Positions 12,201-22,889 of a DNA stretch of 64,000 nucleotides are shown piece by piece. Below the pieces are notes generated by a model. The model had not been told where the DNA came from. It saw only the letters and a program-made list of their open reading frames with translations, and made no database searches. Each line of letters opens with the position of its first letter. The first letter of the stretch is position 1. The translations under genes were made by a program, and so were the position numbers. Source of the stretch: Reticulitermes lucifugus (taxonomy: Eukaryota; Arthropoda; Insecta; Blattodea; Rhinotermitidae); assembly GCA_026260175.1 (NCBI GenBank), contig JAKCWW010000455.1, positions 7,410 through 71,409 of the forward strand, given 5' to 3'.

Positions 12201-14479
12201 GCCAAAGATCTATGTGACTGCAATAATCTAAAATTGTACTGTTTTTAACATTTTATTGTTTCGACATTATTATATCACATCAAATGCAATTAGGAAAAAT
12301 TCTGCCCTGTCAAGTTCAGCTACATCTGTTGATTTTTGCTTCATTCCCCATCGAATAAATTGTTTTCAAACAGTACAGCGAAACTGCACAGCCGTCACCG
12401 TTTGACACGCAGACCGTATGACATAAATTAAATTGCCAGAAAAAAGAGTTCAGGATGTCAAACCAGATTTTTATACTCTATTTAATATAAATTTCTGATA
12501 CTGGTCTCAGCCCAACTCTGTTAATATCGTAACACTACATTTTGTCCCAAAACAAATGCTCGTAGGGAATTAATTTAATTTTTGAGCTGTAATTTTTTGT
12601 AAGTCATATACTTGTCTTTCATACTGCACAAGCTTAAATGACCTCTGCTAGCGTGCCAGCTATTTCATATCCTGTAATGTTCAAATGAAGAGAACTGGGT
12701 TCTAACACATTTTAGAGCTTTAATAATTAATTTACCTATGTATTTCATTATGCACCTGAACATATCTCAATTGAAAATGCACGGTAAATACAACGTTAAG
12801 TTTATGGAAAGGATGGTTATTACACGCCCAGATTGTGCGAAGTTAACTTCGAATAATTACGAAAAATGTAATAACTTACTTAAAAGGCAATAGGCTTTCT
12901 GATTCTTTTCATAATTATTTTCGAGAAAATTGTATTTTTGGAACAATAGATGACCAGCATAGTTAAAAAGTGAGTAAGCAATGCTAACTGTAATGTACAA
13001 CTGCTACCATCACACCAGGCGTCATGTATTTTTTTGTAAATAGTGCATGATACATAAAAGCTGAAACTAGATTTAACAAGATTCTTTTTTTTACATTTCT
13101 CTTCTTATATTTTCGTTTTTATATTTCACTTCTTATTCAATGTGTGTTTTATCTGCGTAATTATGGAAGGTATATCTGAAAATTAACGCTTACTATTATG
13201 TCGTTACGTATGCTAGCAGTAAGAGTTGGTAGTATTTACAAATAGGAGTAGAATATGACGAATGTAAAGAACAGTAGAAGGTATGTATGAGTTAGTACTG
13301 CCGTGATCACTTCAGTGGATAAACTTCGTATTGCTTCTTCATTTGTGCATATTACTATTCTACCAAACTTTTAATGTTAGAAGAAAGTGTATAGTTGTTT
13401 CTCGTGTTGGAAATGTCATAGAGAAATTAGTACAGTGCTAGAAATAATGCTGATGAAATAGTGTCCACGCTGATCCTAAAGGTGGAGGCAATAGGATCCT
13501 ATGGAAGTTCGGCCGCTTTGGCCGGGTGACATGTAACATTCCAGAAGGCTTGGTTCCAAAACGGTTCAGCAGCGAGAACCACAAACTGCGCAAATATAAT
13601 GAAGAAAAACGAGAAATTTACGGTTGTAATTGTAAATAACTTTATGCTCTTTGGTTAGTATATTTCGTTCCTCATATAGTGTAACCAATGCGCTAATGGG
13701 ACAACTGTTACAGAAAACTAAGAACATACTGGGATTCACTTACGACGTTACAAGTCGTTTTTGAGAGCGAGCATGGAAAAGGTTAGAAGGAAAGTTATAT
13801 TTTAGCCTATTAATATCCAATACATAAATAACTATAATCTGTAATACAAATCACTGCGTGAGCTTGGCAAACTACCTACTTTTTATAGGAAATTTTCTAA
13901 TAAGTGCTGGATTATAGAAGTTTGGAAGGGATAATCACCGCTAATTGCACTCTCCGGACAATGGCTCTATTGTTTCACAGTTGACAACTTGGAGAACGCT
14001 TTGTGCTATGAATGCGAACTCACGCTTACATGATGGATTACTTTCGCCTGTTTCCCGGTTCATTCCGTCAACACACATCCTCGTTTCGAGGACAGAGTTT
14101 TAATATGGTTACTAGAAATCCCACAAAATTTACGCCGAATAAAATACGTAGTATACAAGCAGTATTACAAATGCACTAAACTCTAGACAACAATTTGGTA
14201 TGTTACAGTCTCACACAAAAACAGAGATTAAAATACTGGGGTATTAAACAATAATAGCCATGATAATTTCACTACAAATGTAACAAATTGGAAGGAAATA
14301 TAGTTAAATTTTATGTAGAAGAAACAATTTTTAATTTCCTAAAGTCTTACAGAGAGCTTCATCATTTATTCTCTTCACAAAATAATATTTGGGCGATCAA
14401 ATCGAGGAGAAGGAGATGAAGATAGCATGTTCCATGTACGGGAGTAAAGAGAAATCCGTACATAATCTAAGTCACAAAA
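9236..14479. other. Unassigned AT-rich intergenic DNA
   Basis: No gene, tRNA or recognisable transposon is seen. Short frames, including 11556-11870 (104 codons), carry no motif. Confidence 0.45.
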
Positions 14480-14670
14480 ACTGATACGTAGAAAATTTGC
14501 ATTAAATTAGTATTCTACATAAGTGAGGAAGCAGGCACAATTCATCTGACACTAAACTTAGTATGCCACGTATCGGAAGTGAGGAAGTAGACACGATTCA
14601 TCTGATACACGAAAACTATTATTCCACATAAACAAAGTGAGGAAGTAGAAACAATTCATGTAACTCACTA
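14480..14670. repeat. Imperfect ~57-bp tandem repeat, about 3 units
   Basis: Unit starts are marked by AAGTGAGGAAG at 14521, 14577 and 14635, giving periods of 56 and 58 bp. Each start is followed by an ACAATTCATCTGA-like segment. A partial leading unit begins near 14480 (CTGATACGTAGAAAA against CTGATACACGAAAA in unit 2). The units have diverged by substitutions and small indels, so the array is old. No coding or RNA role is apparent. Confidence 0.8.
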
Positions 14671-15129
14671 CAGAGAAATAGAAGTGTTTTGTGAGTGCAT
14701 TTATGGACCCTTCTCTCGCACAGAGACTGGCAAATTTCTTGACTGCTTAAATGGCCCTACGTTATTGCAGCAGGACTCTCGACGTTACCCATTGCATTAA
14801 TTCTTGTACAAATTTAAGTCCTTCTCACCATCTCATGTGGTATCATAACTTAGTTATGTTGCATTAAAACTGACATTTAGTTTTCTATGTCTCTTATTCC
14901 CTAGCTATTATAAAATAAAATGTAAAATTTTCAGTGTACATGTGAAGTCTGTGTAGTTGAAAACACCCAACACATTTTTCCCGAAAGTATGTACTGCCCA
15001 AAGGCCCGCCTTGTCGAATGAAATCACCAGTTAATAAATAAACAGTATCCCACCACTGTTAAGACTTCTTTATTATTCTTAATATAATTAAGTTTCTTAC
15101 TGATGAAATAATAGTGAATTATGATATTT
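14671..15129. other. Unassigned intergenic DNA
   Basis: Nothing is recognised between the tandem repeat and the next LINE fragment. Confidence 0.5.
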
Positions 15130-15510
15130 GGCATCCCGTTGTGTTGTTAACTAACTAGCTCACTACCTAATTAATAACAAACTAACTAACTGACTAACTA
15201 ACCCCATGTAGCAGAGTCCTTCTTGAGAAGCTAACAGGTCCTCAGCTAGTCAAGAAATTCCTCGCATGTTATTGAACCCCAAAGGTTCATTACCGCGTTC
15301 ACAACAGCCCTTGAGAAGCGGGTCCCTGTCACCACGGCATGGCGCGTCCTCAGGTTGCGGATGAACGAACGGCCTCCGGATATGGAGGGTAGTTGCGAAT
15401 ACATTTAATACGTAGTCCGGGACAGCCGACAAGGGGTGGTTCTTCATCTTGTGGGTTGGTCTAGTTGTTAATAACACCTCACCATAGAAAATTATCATGT
15501 TACGAAACAC
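15130..15510 (-). mobile_element. LINE family A-type 3' end with blattodean repeat body
   Basis: The minus strand has an 86-codon open frame (15250-15510) containing NHPLSAVPDYVLNVFATTLH, PQPEDAPCRGDRDPLL and GNEPLGFNNMRGIS. I recognise these as a recurrent repeat-derived 'protein' in cockroach and termite annotations; that is memory, not a search. Its 3' part (15250-15310) is the same tail as in the family A fragments at 4685 and 18340. It continues into AAGAAGGACTCTGCTACATG and an imperfect GTTA/GTTAG run (15140-15205 on the plus strand appears as ACTAACTAAC-type repeats). It is a repeat, not a host gene. Whether the 5' part is the same LINE or a shorter derivative sharing its tail cannot be decided here. 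Confidence 0.7.
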
Positions 15511-15890
15511 TTTACAAGGCCTCCCGTTGTATTTCTTATAATAATAAGCAAACCGTACTTTACCATCGTCAAAGCAAATTTGTCAATAAAATATCTTAGT
15601 TACGTTATAAATAAAATAATTTTCTTATCAGTAATTAAACTTATTTATTTTATCAATAAATTAATTTACTTATTTCATCAATTATAAAGTTGTGTTGGCG
15701 TGATAAATTATTGTACACTTATTGTTATAACGTAATGATGGGAAGCCATACGTCAGAATTCATTAGCTGTTTACCACAACATTGAAACTTCAAGTTGGTA
15801 CCAGCAAAAATTGGTCAAATGTTTAAAACATGTGGGTGTAGTATTCGTCTTTGACAGGTTCAGTAACTTAGACTCATTCTTCTGCACATA
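15511..15890. other. Unassigned AT-rich DNA
   Basis: Nothing is recognised. Confidence 0.5.
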
Positions 15891-15898
15891 GTAAAGGG

Positions 15899-15935
15899 TA
15901 TAAAACAACTGTGTGTGCAAGTTGGCCCACTCAGT
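15899..15935 (+). promoter_or_regulatory. Possible TATA box plus initiator
   Basis: TATAAAA starts at 15899, preceded by GG, and an arthropod-type initiator TCAGTC starts at 15931. That places the TATA start 34 bp upstream of the initiator A, slightly longer than the usual spacing of about 30. Motif pairs like this arise by chance in AT-rich DNA. The plus-strand 100-codon frame at 15991-16293 just downstream is the only candidate product, and it has no recognisable domain. A second frame (16128-16328) overlaps it. I give this only as a lead. Confidence 0.2.
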
Positions 15936-15990
15936 CTTCTTTCAAATTTGTAACTGCAGGCCCCTCCTCTGAGAGTAAGCACGTCGGATC

Positions 15991-16328
15991 GTGACTCTGA
16001 TATTTTGTCTGTACGCAGAAGTGATCATGAATTGGTGCTTAGACTTAAGCACTGGTGTGTCTCCTACGTACAATTGTTTCCGAATATTCGAAGAAATTGC
16101 AGAAATCCTGAATTATAGCTATAGAAGTTGGCTGTTACTGAACAAAGTACATTCTTCCCCTACGATATTATTCTCGGAGCCATCAATTCCGTATCAGAGA
16201 ATTGTTTTATCCTGCAACTATACGACTGTACAGGGAAGAAGGTTCATGAGCTTAATATATTTGATTATTCTGCAAGTAATATTTCTCCTATAGAAAAGAA
16301 GTTTTTACACAAGAGGACATGTCTATAA
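15991..16328 (+). other. Unrecognised open frames downstream of the TATA/initiator pair
   Basis: Two overlapping plus-strand frames of 100 and 66 codons occur here. The phrase FEEIAEILNYSY loosely recalls the start of an insect ionotropic-receptor ligand-binding lobe, but nothing else of that family follows. I do not call a gene. Confidence 0.12.
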
Positions 16329-18339
16329 AAGAGTAAGAAAAGTTAGGTCCCGTGTGAGACTACTAGTAAAAAGTAATAACATATTTTCAGAGTTTGGATT
16401 GGCTAAGGCAATCAGGCCATAGTAAAGTCATATTGAATTGCAATGCCGTAACTACCAGAGCTCATCCTATGATTTGTTCAGTCAACTTCCGAATAATAAT
16501 AATTAATGACTTGACTACCAGTGCCCAAGCATTATACAAACACGATATTAGACGATTCCTCGGAGATTCATTTGTATTTCGGAGCTGACCCTCTTATTGA
16601 CTGTCAGCTCCACGCACGTCGCTTTTACTCTTAAAACTCAGAACCTCTTTCCTGCATACAAGTAGATAATGTTTAATAATACCAAATTTCAACAAATTAA
16701 TATATCTTCTGTATAAACAATAAATTTCTTCATTTTTCACCTGTACATTCACATAGTATTAATACATGTTATTATGTCATTCATCACCAAATATTGCTTG
16801 GACATACATTTTAATTCATGAGTGTTCCAACGCTCTCAACGACTCGCGCTCGCTCGACATTCCGGCATGTGACATGCGTTATCCCAACCCATTATCTTCT
16901 CCTCGGATAGTTCACATCATCGGGTTACAACAAAAAAAATGTTCTTTAGGAACTCTTTTGGAAAATATCGAAATATCGATATATGTACGAAATTCAGGTA
17001 TTGCTTTAACACAAACATCGTGTACTGTAATAAAATGTAAACAAATAATTACAAACATTTTAATTATTATCAAGTGGAAGGTTAAATATAAAATCTTGAC
17101 AATACATTATTAGGCCTAATGCTTTCGAATTTATATAGTATAAGTTACTGGCAGAATGCTTAAATAAACTAAATACAAATAGGACCGTTACTGAATACCG
17201 TCAATCATTTTAGTGCGACAAGTACGAGTGATTGAGAGGTCCTGTTGAATGTTTTCTTTAGATAATTATAACTTGATGTGCAACTGAAGGTACCTATGTA
17301 AGAATAAATCATTCATGTGTTAACATGATAGGGAATATACGCTGTAGTATTGTGCTTCTTTGTAGTAGGCAATCAGAAACATCAGTAATAGCGTATGCAC
17401 TGAAACAGGAACATTATTTAATGGAATGAAATAATGTAAGATTCTGGTAAAGTTTTAACAATTATATCATTTACATTTCAACAGAATTTACTACCAAAAG
17501 ATCCTTATGGCCGTGACATCTTATTTTGTAGAATGTAGGCATGGAAAGCATGACGTGCAGAGAAATGATTTTCATATAGAATATCTTAAATAATGTTCAT
17601 CAATTATATTCTGCGACATGTGGGTTTTGACATAAGAGAATCCTTTTGGGCAAAAGTAATATATCTGTGGCTGTCGTCATCATGTTGCACCCCGTTAACT
17701 TATTTCTACTTACCGAAAGTAACTGTTGAAATTTAGCAGATTGAAATTGCTTTTGTATTTTCATGCTTACAATTTCCAAATCAAATTTAACCGAACAGAA
17801 GTTAAGGCATAAATGTTATTAGTGAAAACTCCTGATATAAACCTGTGTCAGTTTTTCATTATAGTGGTGAAAGTTACATACTTATCCTTCATATGTTACG
17901 GATTCTAAAGTAGCAATGCCATATAACATACGTAATTCTCTCTCTTAACTTTTGTATTAATAATCATTTCACGTAAATAAACATGTAACTTGGTGATATT
18001 TATATTTTAGCTAGAGAATTATGCGAGACAAAAAGTCACGCAAGTCACTCATGTCATATCACGGAAACATCTTTTTCGTAAAGTATTGCTGATTGACACT
18101 GCAGATTAAAATCGAAAAAATCACGTGGGAAGTCATTGTGGTAGGCTACGTCACAACGCGATGCTGGGTAATCTTCGACAGCATATAAGAATTTCACTTG
18201 TGAACAAATTATGTTCCCACCACGGCTGTCAGATCACAACTGTTGAAAGCTTGGAACATTTCAGAAGGGAACCAAATTGCCTGTCTTATGCGTAATAACC
18301 AACGTTCGTATTTCTATACTCCTGATTCAATAAAATATC
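16329..18339. other. Unassigned intergenic DNA
   Basis: No gene or repeat is recognised. The 115-codon plus-strand frame at 16766-17113 has no motif. Confidence 0.45.
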
Positions 18340-18820
18340 GAACTAATAACTAAGTAATTAACTCCACGGAGGACATCCCTTCTTGGGGATCTAATATTTT
18401 CTCACCTAGTAAAAAAACTCACCGCATTTCATGGGAACCTAATGTTCATTACCCTCTTCACAAGAGAACGCTACCTGATACGGACTGAACGGACCGTTCA
18501 GTCCGTACCCCACGCTATTTCTTGAAGATCCACTTTAATTTCATCGTGACATATACACCTAGATCTTACAAGTCGTCTTTTTCCTTCAGGTTTTCATACC
18601 AAATCCCTGTGTGCATGTGCCCTCTCTACCACACGTGACATATGCCCAACCCATCCCATTGTGCTTAGTTTAATCACTCCATTAATAGTTGTTGAGGAGA
18701 ATAGATCATCAAACTCCTCATGCAGTATCCTCCAGTCCCCTGTTACCTCGTCCCTCTTAGTCTCAAATATGTTCTTCAAAACCCTATTCTAAAACACCCT
18801 CAACGTGTAATCCTCCATAA
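18340..18820 (-). mobile_element. RTE-like LINE family A, 3' fragment (minus strand)
   Basis: On the minus strand the frame reads LRVF, a stop, then NRVLKNIFETKRDEVTGDWR, ILHEEFDDLFSSTTINGVIK, MGWVGHMSRVVERA, then KPEGKRRLV and IKVDLQEIAWGTD. This is the family A C-terminal order (LRVFENRVL, KRDEVTGEWRKLH, MRWAGHVARMGE, KPEGKRPLGRPRRR, KMDLQEVG). The 3' end near 18340-18470 (GTAATGAACATTAGGTTCCC, then AAGAAGGGATGTCCTCCGTG, then GTTAATTACTTAGTTATTAG) matches the other copies. Several stops make it non-coding. A 29-nt palindrome (18479-18507) interrupts the reading homology. The 61-codon frame at 18594-18779 is a piece of this relic, not a gene. Confidence 0.85.
18479..18507. repeat. 29-nt palindrome with 14-bp perfect arms
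   Basis: TACGGACTGAACGG (18479-18492) and its exact reverse complement (18494-18507) are separated by one base. The palindrome lies inside the LINE fragment, where the family sequence has no such inverted copy, so it is probably a local inverted duplication. Confidence 0.95.
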
Positions 18821-21506
18821 ATGTAAGAGACAATTAGGCATACAAAATTATTTTAATGAGTATTATTTATCTTACCCGTCAGGTTACTCCAGTATAGACA
18901 CTCCTATATGGAAACCGATCTGATTTCCTGAAAAGCTAATATTCGAGTTTCTAAATCATCGTGTTACGTGCGCATTGTGCCCCAACAACATATTTTAAAA
19001 CATCTGACCGATTTTCACAAAACTTGGTATGAACGTTATATCTCTGTAATGAAAACTGTGCCGTCATATTTCCTAATTTTCTAAAATTAGCCAGAACATG
19101 GTGGACGTAATTCGGAGAAAGAAGCAGCTTTACAGCCGCTTATTTTAGGTTCTAGAATGTTGTGTTAAGAGATCCGGGAGAGTACGTTGATTAGGCTACA
19201 AAGGATTACTTCCTAATCCGTTCCAATTAATCATTCATCAATCATGTATCATTTCAGACGATAGAGATTGAGTCAGTGAGCGAGGTTAAATAAGCCATAA
19301 GAAAACCGAGACAAAAATTAATTTTTCACAAAATTTATGTCACCCATTCTGGAGTATCAGCGTAAAATTAATAATAGGAACAATGCACAAAAGCCTTGCT
19401 TTTAGACAGGCACTCTAAATTGACATTGCCACCATAAATCCACAGAAGTATGCTTTGCAAACATTTCGGCCTCTGCTGTTTGCAAACATAGACCTAGTAG
19501 TTACATTGTAGCATGCACATTTCTATTTTGGTGCGATGTAGTCATTAGTCCAGTCGGCAAGTGAATTTATTATAGTTAATGGATGTTTTCTAAAACGCCA
19601 CCTCCAAAACGCACAGGACAGGTAAATGTAAAAAAATTATCTCTATGTAATACTGCACTATGCAAATTGCTTTGCCGTCCCATACTAACACATACTCCTA
19701 TATTCAGCAGGAAATTGCATCTCCAAACGTCACTAAAATGTCAGGAATTTAAACATTATTAGCTTTAAAGTATGCATAAATATTATGCGATCAAATAAAT
19801 GCAAGGAATATATTTCTTCAGTTATAGCCAGTAAGTCTAAGAACATTTTATTTTAAAAATTTCGGGATTGTTCAATCGTCTTTCGGGATTAGGCTGCTTA
19901 ATGAAAAAAGATCTCCGGGCGTTTCGGCAAATATTATAGTTAGCTTCTTCAGGGAAATTGAATCTTTTTTCTACCTTGGGGCACTTGTAAGTGTGTTTGT
20001 CTGCCAGTGTGCGTGGTGTGAGTGGTGATGACTCGATTGGTCGGGAAAGCACCGCATTGCTGAGCAACATCTAAATAAATCTGTATAAGGTCTACCGGAT
20101 ACCGACCACAATATTTCATTCTGGAGATGTAAAAATTGATTTTCACGGAAAGGTCTGGAATACGTCAAGCCTATACGCTACCTAATCCCAAAAGCCAATG
20201 AAATCATAATAGGCGCAAGCTGCGAAAGCCTCATGAATAAAATTACCATTGTGTTTATTTAAGAATCAACAACAGATGTTGATCATATACTATCCAGACT
20301 AAGGTTGATTCACCAAAGCTTCGCTAATTAGTTCTTGGCCTTCCTAATAATATAGTAGTGCAGTAGACACAAGCTTTCTTCTCAAAGAAAAGTATGAAAG
20401 GTATGAAATCTTCATTCGCGCGAAATTAATATTTCCATTTTAATATCAAGTTACAAGGTGACTTTCCGTTACTGACAATGTGATTTTATAATATTGTTAC
20501 ACAGTGATATTTATTGTGCGGACGTGTTTGTCTTCATGCATGTCACTCAATATATCGGCTGTAATTTCAGTGTCGTACATTTCTTGCAAGTGGAGTTTCT
20601 AAAGTTAGGCACAGTGTTCTGTTTCAGTAATTGTACGGTGCTCTGTGTCAAGATACTGCAATTTTGTGTTTTAGATTTGTACACTCGGTGTACTCCTCTG
20701 ATTGCTTACTAATATTCACCATTATAATATACCAGGCAATAAACGATGATTGGTATGCTTTATAATAAAAAATAGAAAATGAATTAAAAATACACAAATT
20801 TCTGGCTGAATAGGAACACAAAATGACTTCGTGTCTGCAAAATATAAATCTTGGGTCCTTTTAGATTTGAATTACTATATCAGAGGTAATGGTACAAACT
20901 CAACATTCGGACACACAAATGTATTTGGATTATCAGAAGCAACTGATTTTAATCTTGAAAAAAAAGAACAAGAATAATAAGAACCAGACACATTTTGACG
21001 AATAAAAATCTCGCCTTTGTTCTTTCATAGGAATGTGATCAAACATTACTTTTCAATAGCAAGAAGTACATTTTTACATATTTAACTTTACTTTAGTCCA
21101 ATTTTGTTCCGTTTTTTTAGCATTCAGCGCATCGTGTGGGCTTTCGATTAGGACCAGATTAGGAATTTGCTTGACGCTGCCTTTGGACTAGTTCCTCATA
21201 AATACCCTCTACTTATTAGCTAGTCGCCGTATATGGCATGCATTAGTCATACAGGATGTTAAATAATTTGAACAAGATATGTTACTTACGTATAACGTAA
21301 CATTGTGGCGCGTTCGCGTAATCACTGGTGCAGTGGAAAAATAACAGTGCATTCAGTGTGTGTTGTAGAGCTACACGCCACTGTCTACTGTACAAATATA
21401 TTGGGTGTTGCACAGCAATGCCTTTATGGTAAATTACTGTCGCTGGCAACAAAAATCTTAACAGGTCTGTATATAGAGTGCCCGATGCTGCATTAAAAAA
21501 AAGAAT
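18821..21506. other. Unassigned intergenic DNA
   Basis: No gene or repeat is recognised. Short overlapping minus-strand frames at 19837-20168 have no motif. Confidence 0.45.
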
Positions 21507-21604
21507 GTTCAACAAATGCAAATAAGTGTATTAAAGTATATTATACACACCGTATATCTCCTACGTGTTTCGACCAATCATGTTGCCATCATCAGGAAAA
21601 TATA
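21507..21604 (-). ncRNA. Hammerhead-ribozyme-like unit A (core plus tail)
   Basis: On the minus strand the core reads TATATTTTC, CTGATGA, a T, GGCAACATGATTGGTC, GAAAC, ACGTA, GGAGATATA. Stem I is 9 bp: 21596-21604 pairs with 21553-21561, including two G-U pairs. The catalytic box CTGATGA is 21595-21589 and GAAAC is 21571-21567. Stem II is weak (GGC/GTC). Stem III is minimal (AC/GT with a 2-nt loop). The predicted cleavage is after GTA, just before stem I's 3' strand. About 35 nt further 3' comes the tail TGCATTTGTTGAAC (21520-21507), shared with the other units. Short stem III type I hammerheads are known from Penelope-like elements. The unpaired T after the core is unusual. Activity is not shown. 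Confidence 0.68.
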
Positions 21605-21957
21605 TAGTAATGTCGGGAATGTTGGCGCGGCGGGAGAGAAGCCACAATTTTATTTTGGTGGGTTCTGGAAATTCTCTGCAGATCGCAACACATGTGCTTA
21701 TTCAGTGATTCTAGAAAGGTGTTGGGAGTGAAACTAGTTAATATCGGCGCTGTTTTGTGAGACTTATGACTCATTTCATGCTGTGAGTTTATTAATTTTA
21801 CACTCGAACTTTTTTAATGTCCACGAAATGTGTCTTATTTAGTTCCAATCGAACTACCTACGCAATCACGATACATTAAAGATTAACGGCGTTGTTGACC
21901 TTGACTTCACATCATGTAGCCGCCATTTTCTTCATTCCGTTCAACAAGTGGGGAGTG
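21605..21957. other. Unassigned DNA beside the hammerhead-like unit
   Basis: GGGAGAGAAGCCACA at 21632-21646 is an inverted copy of the hairpin arm at 21958-21972. Otherwise nothing is recognised; the 71-codon frame at 21516-21731 crosses the ribozyme unit and is not a gene. Confidence 0.45.
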
Positions 21958-21995
21958 TGTGGCTTCTCTCCCTGAAGATTGGGAGAGAGGCCGCA
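21958..21995. repeat. 15-bp hairpin
   Basis: TGTGGCTTCTCTCCC (21958-21972) pairs along its full length, with two G-U pairs when read as RNA, with GGGAGAGAGGCCGCA (21981-21995) across an 8-nt loop. A third copy of the arm is at 21632-21646. It lies just 5' of the pogo-like transposase relic and may be a terminal or subterminal repeat of that transposon. Confidence 0.85.
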
Positions 21996-22153
21996 AAAAA
22001 TTAAGGGAGCGATGCCGCATTTAAACAGATCCAATCAGTTTGGAAACGTCGTGCATGTACATTATGGAGTACTAAAAATTATCTCTTCTATTGCTCTAGC
22101 ATCTTACCCCGAGGATCAGATGTGTATATGAACCGGAAATATTTGTATATTAG

Positions 22154-22695
22154 CACCAACTTATTTATCAGGTATTTCACACAGAATTTCCTCAAAAAGG
22201 GAAGGTTGTTATACTTTTAGATGGCCACACAGCTCGTTCCAGCTCTCCTTTACTGCTTCAGGCTACTGTTGAAAATAACGTCACTATCATTTTTCTACCG
22301 AGTCACTCTACTCATGCCTACAGCCCTTGGGGAAGTGTTTTTCGGCCCTTAAAGGGTCATTTCAAAAACGCAGCCGCAGCTTGGATGAAGCAGAATCCAC
22401 AAAGGAAAATCACTCGATACCACATGGTGCACCTCATCGGGTTTGCTTGGAATAAAGTAGCTTCCATGGGTGTTGATTAAGTGCTTTTGAGCAAGGGAAT
22501 TCTAATCCTTTGAGCCGCAGGAGAGTGCCTGAATATTTCTTCTCCAGTTCTGATACCAGCGAAAATGTAACCTTTACGGGAACAGCACCTCCAGATGTGG
22601 TTACGATTTACGACCGATCTGATTCGATCATATCTAATTCTTCAATGCACGGACATGGATCATTTAAAATTAAAATAATATTCGCCTGGTTATGA
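22154..22695 (+). mobile_element. pogo/Tigger-like transposase relic, C-terminal half
   Basis: An open frame at 22154-22480 encodes KGKVVILLDGHTARSSSPLL, NNVTIIFLPSHSTHAYSP, FRPLKGHFKNAAAAWMKQNP and ITRYHMVHLIGFAWNKVA. This is the DDE_1 (pogo/Tigger, CENP-B-related) pattern of LLLDGH, then IxxLPxHxTHxxQPLD, FxPLK, and a helix ending in KA. A +1 shift just after its stop leads to the continuation AFEQGNSNPLSRRRVPEYFF and SSSDTSENV (22483-22695), the usual family C-terminus (AFxxTGIxPLN...). The second catalytic D is present in LLDGH. The third, expected within QPLD, is replaced (SPWGSVF). The N-terminal DNA-binding region and first catalytic D are not recognisable upstream. It is therefore an inactive transposon fragment, not a domesticated gene. 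Confidence 0.87.
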
Positions 22696-22889
22696 CTTTC
22701 TCTAGACATACATTTTGCCTAAACAGATTTTAAAGGCAGAGAAGTCGTTGCGTAATTTATCAGTTTTTGTAAAAGTTAACCTAAACCTTTTAAGAGATCA
22801 GACGAAATTAATCAATTATGAAGCAGTATGTATTCAATATTTTGAGTGTGTGTCTGTATTCATGCCTTTGTTATCCTTTATGAAAGTCT

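Noticed and set aside
16027-16130. Ionotropic-receptor-like phrase FEEIAEILNYSY
   Set aside because: Only a dozen residues fit, and no pore, transmembrane or second-lobe sequence follows.
18594-18779. 61-codon minus-strand open frame as a host gene
   Set aside because: It is the C-terminal portion of the family A LINE relic.
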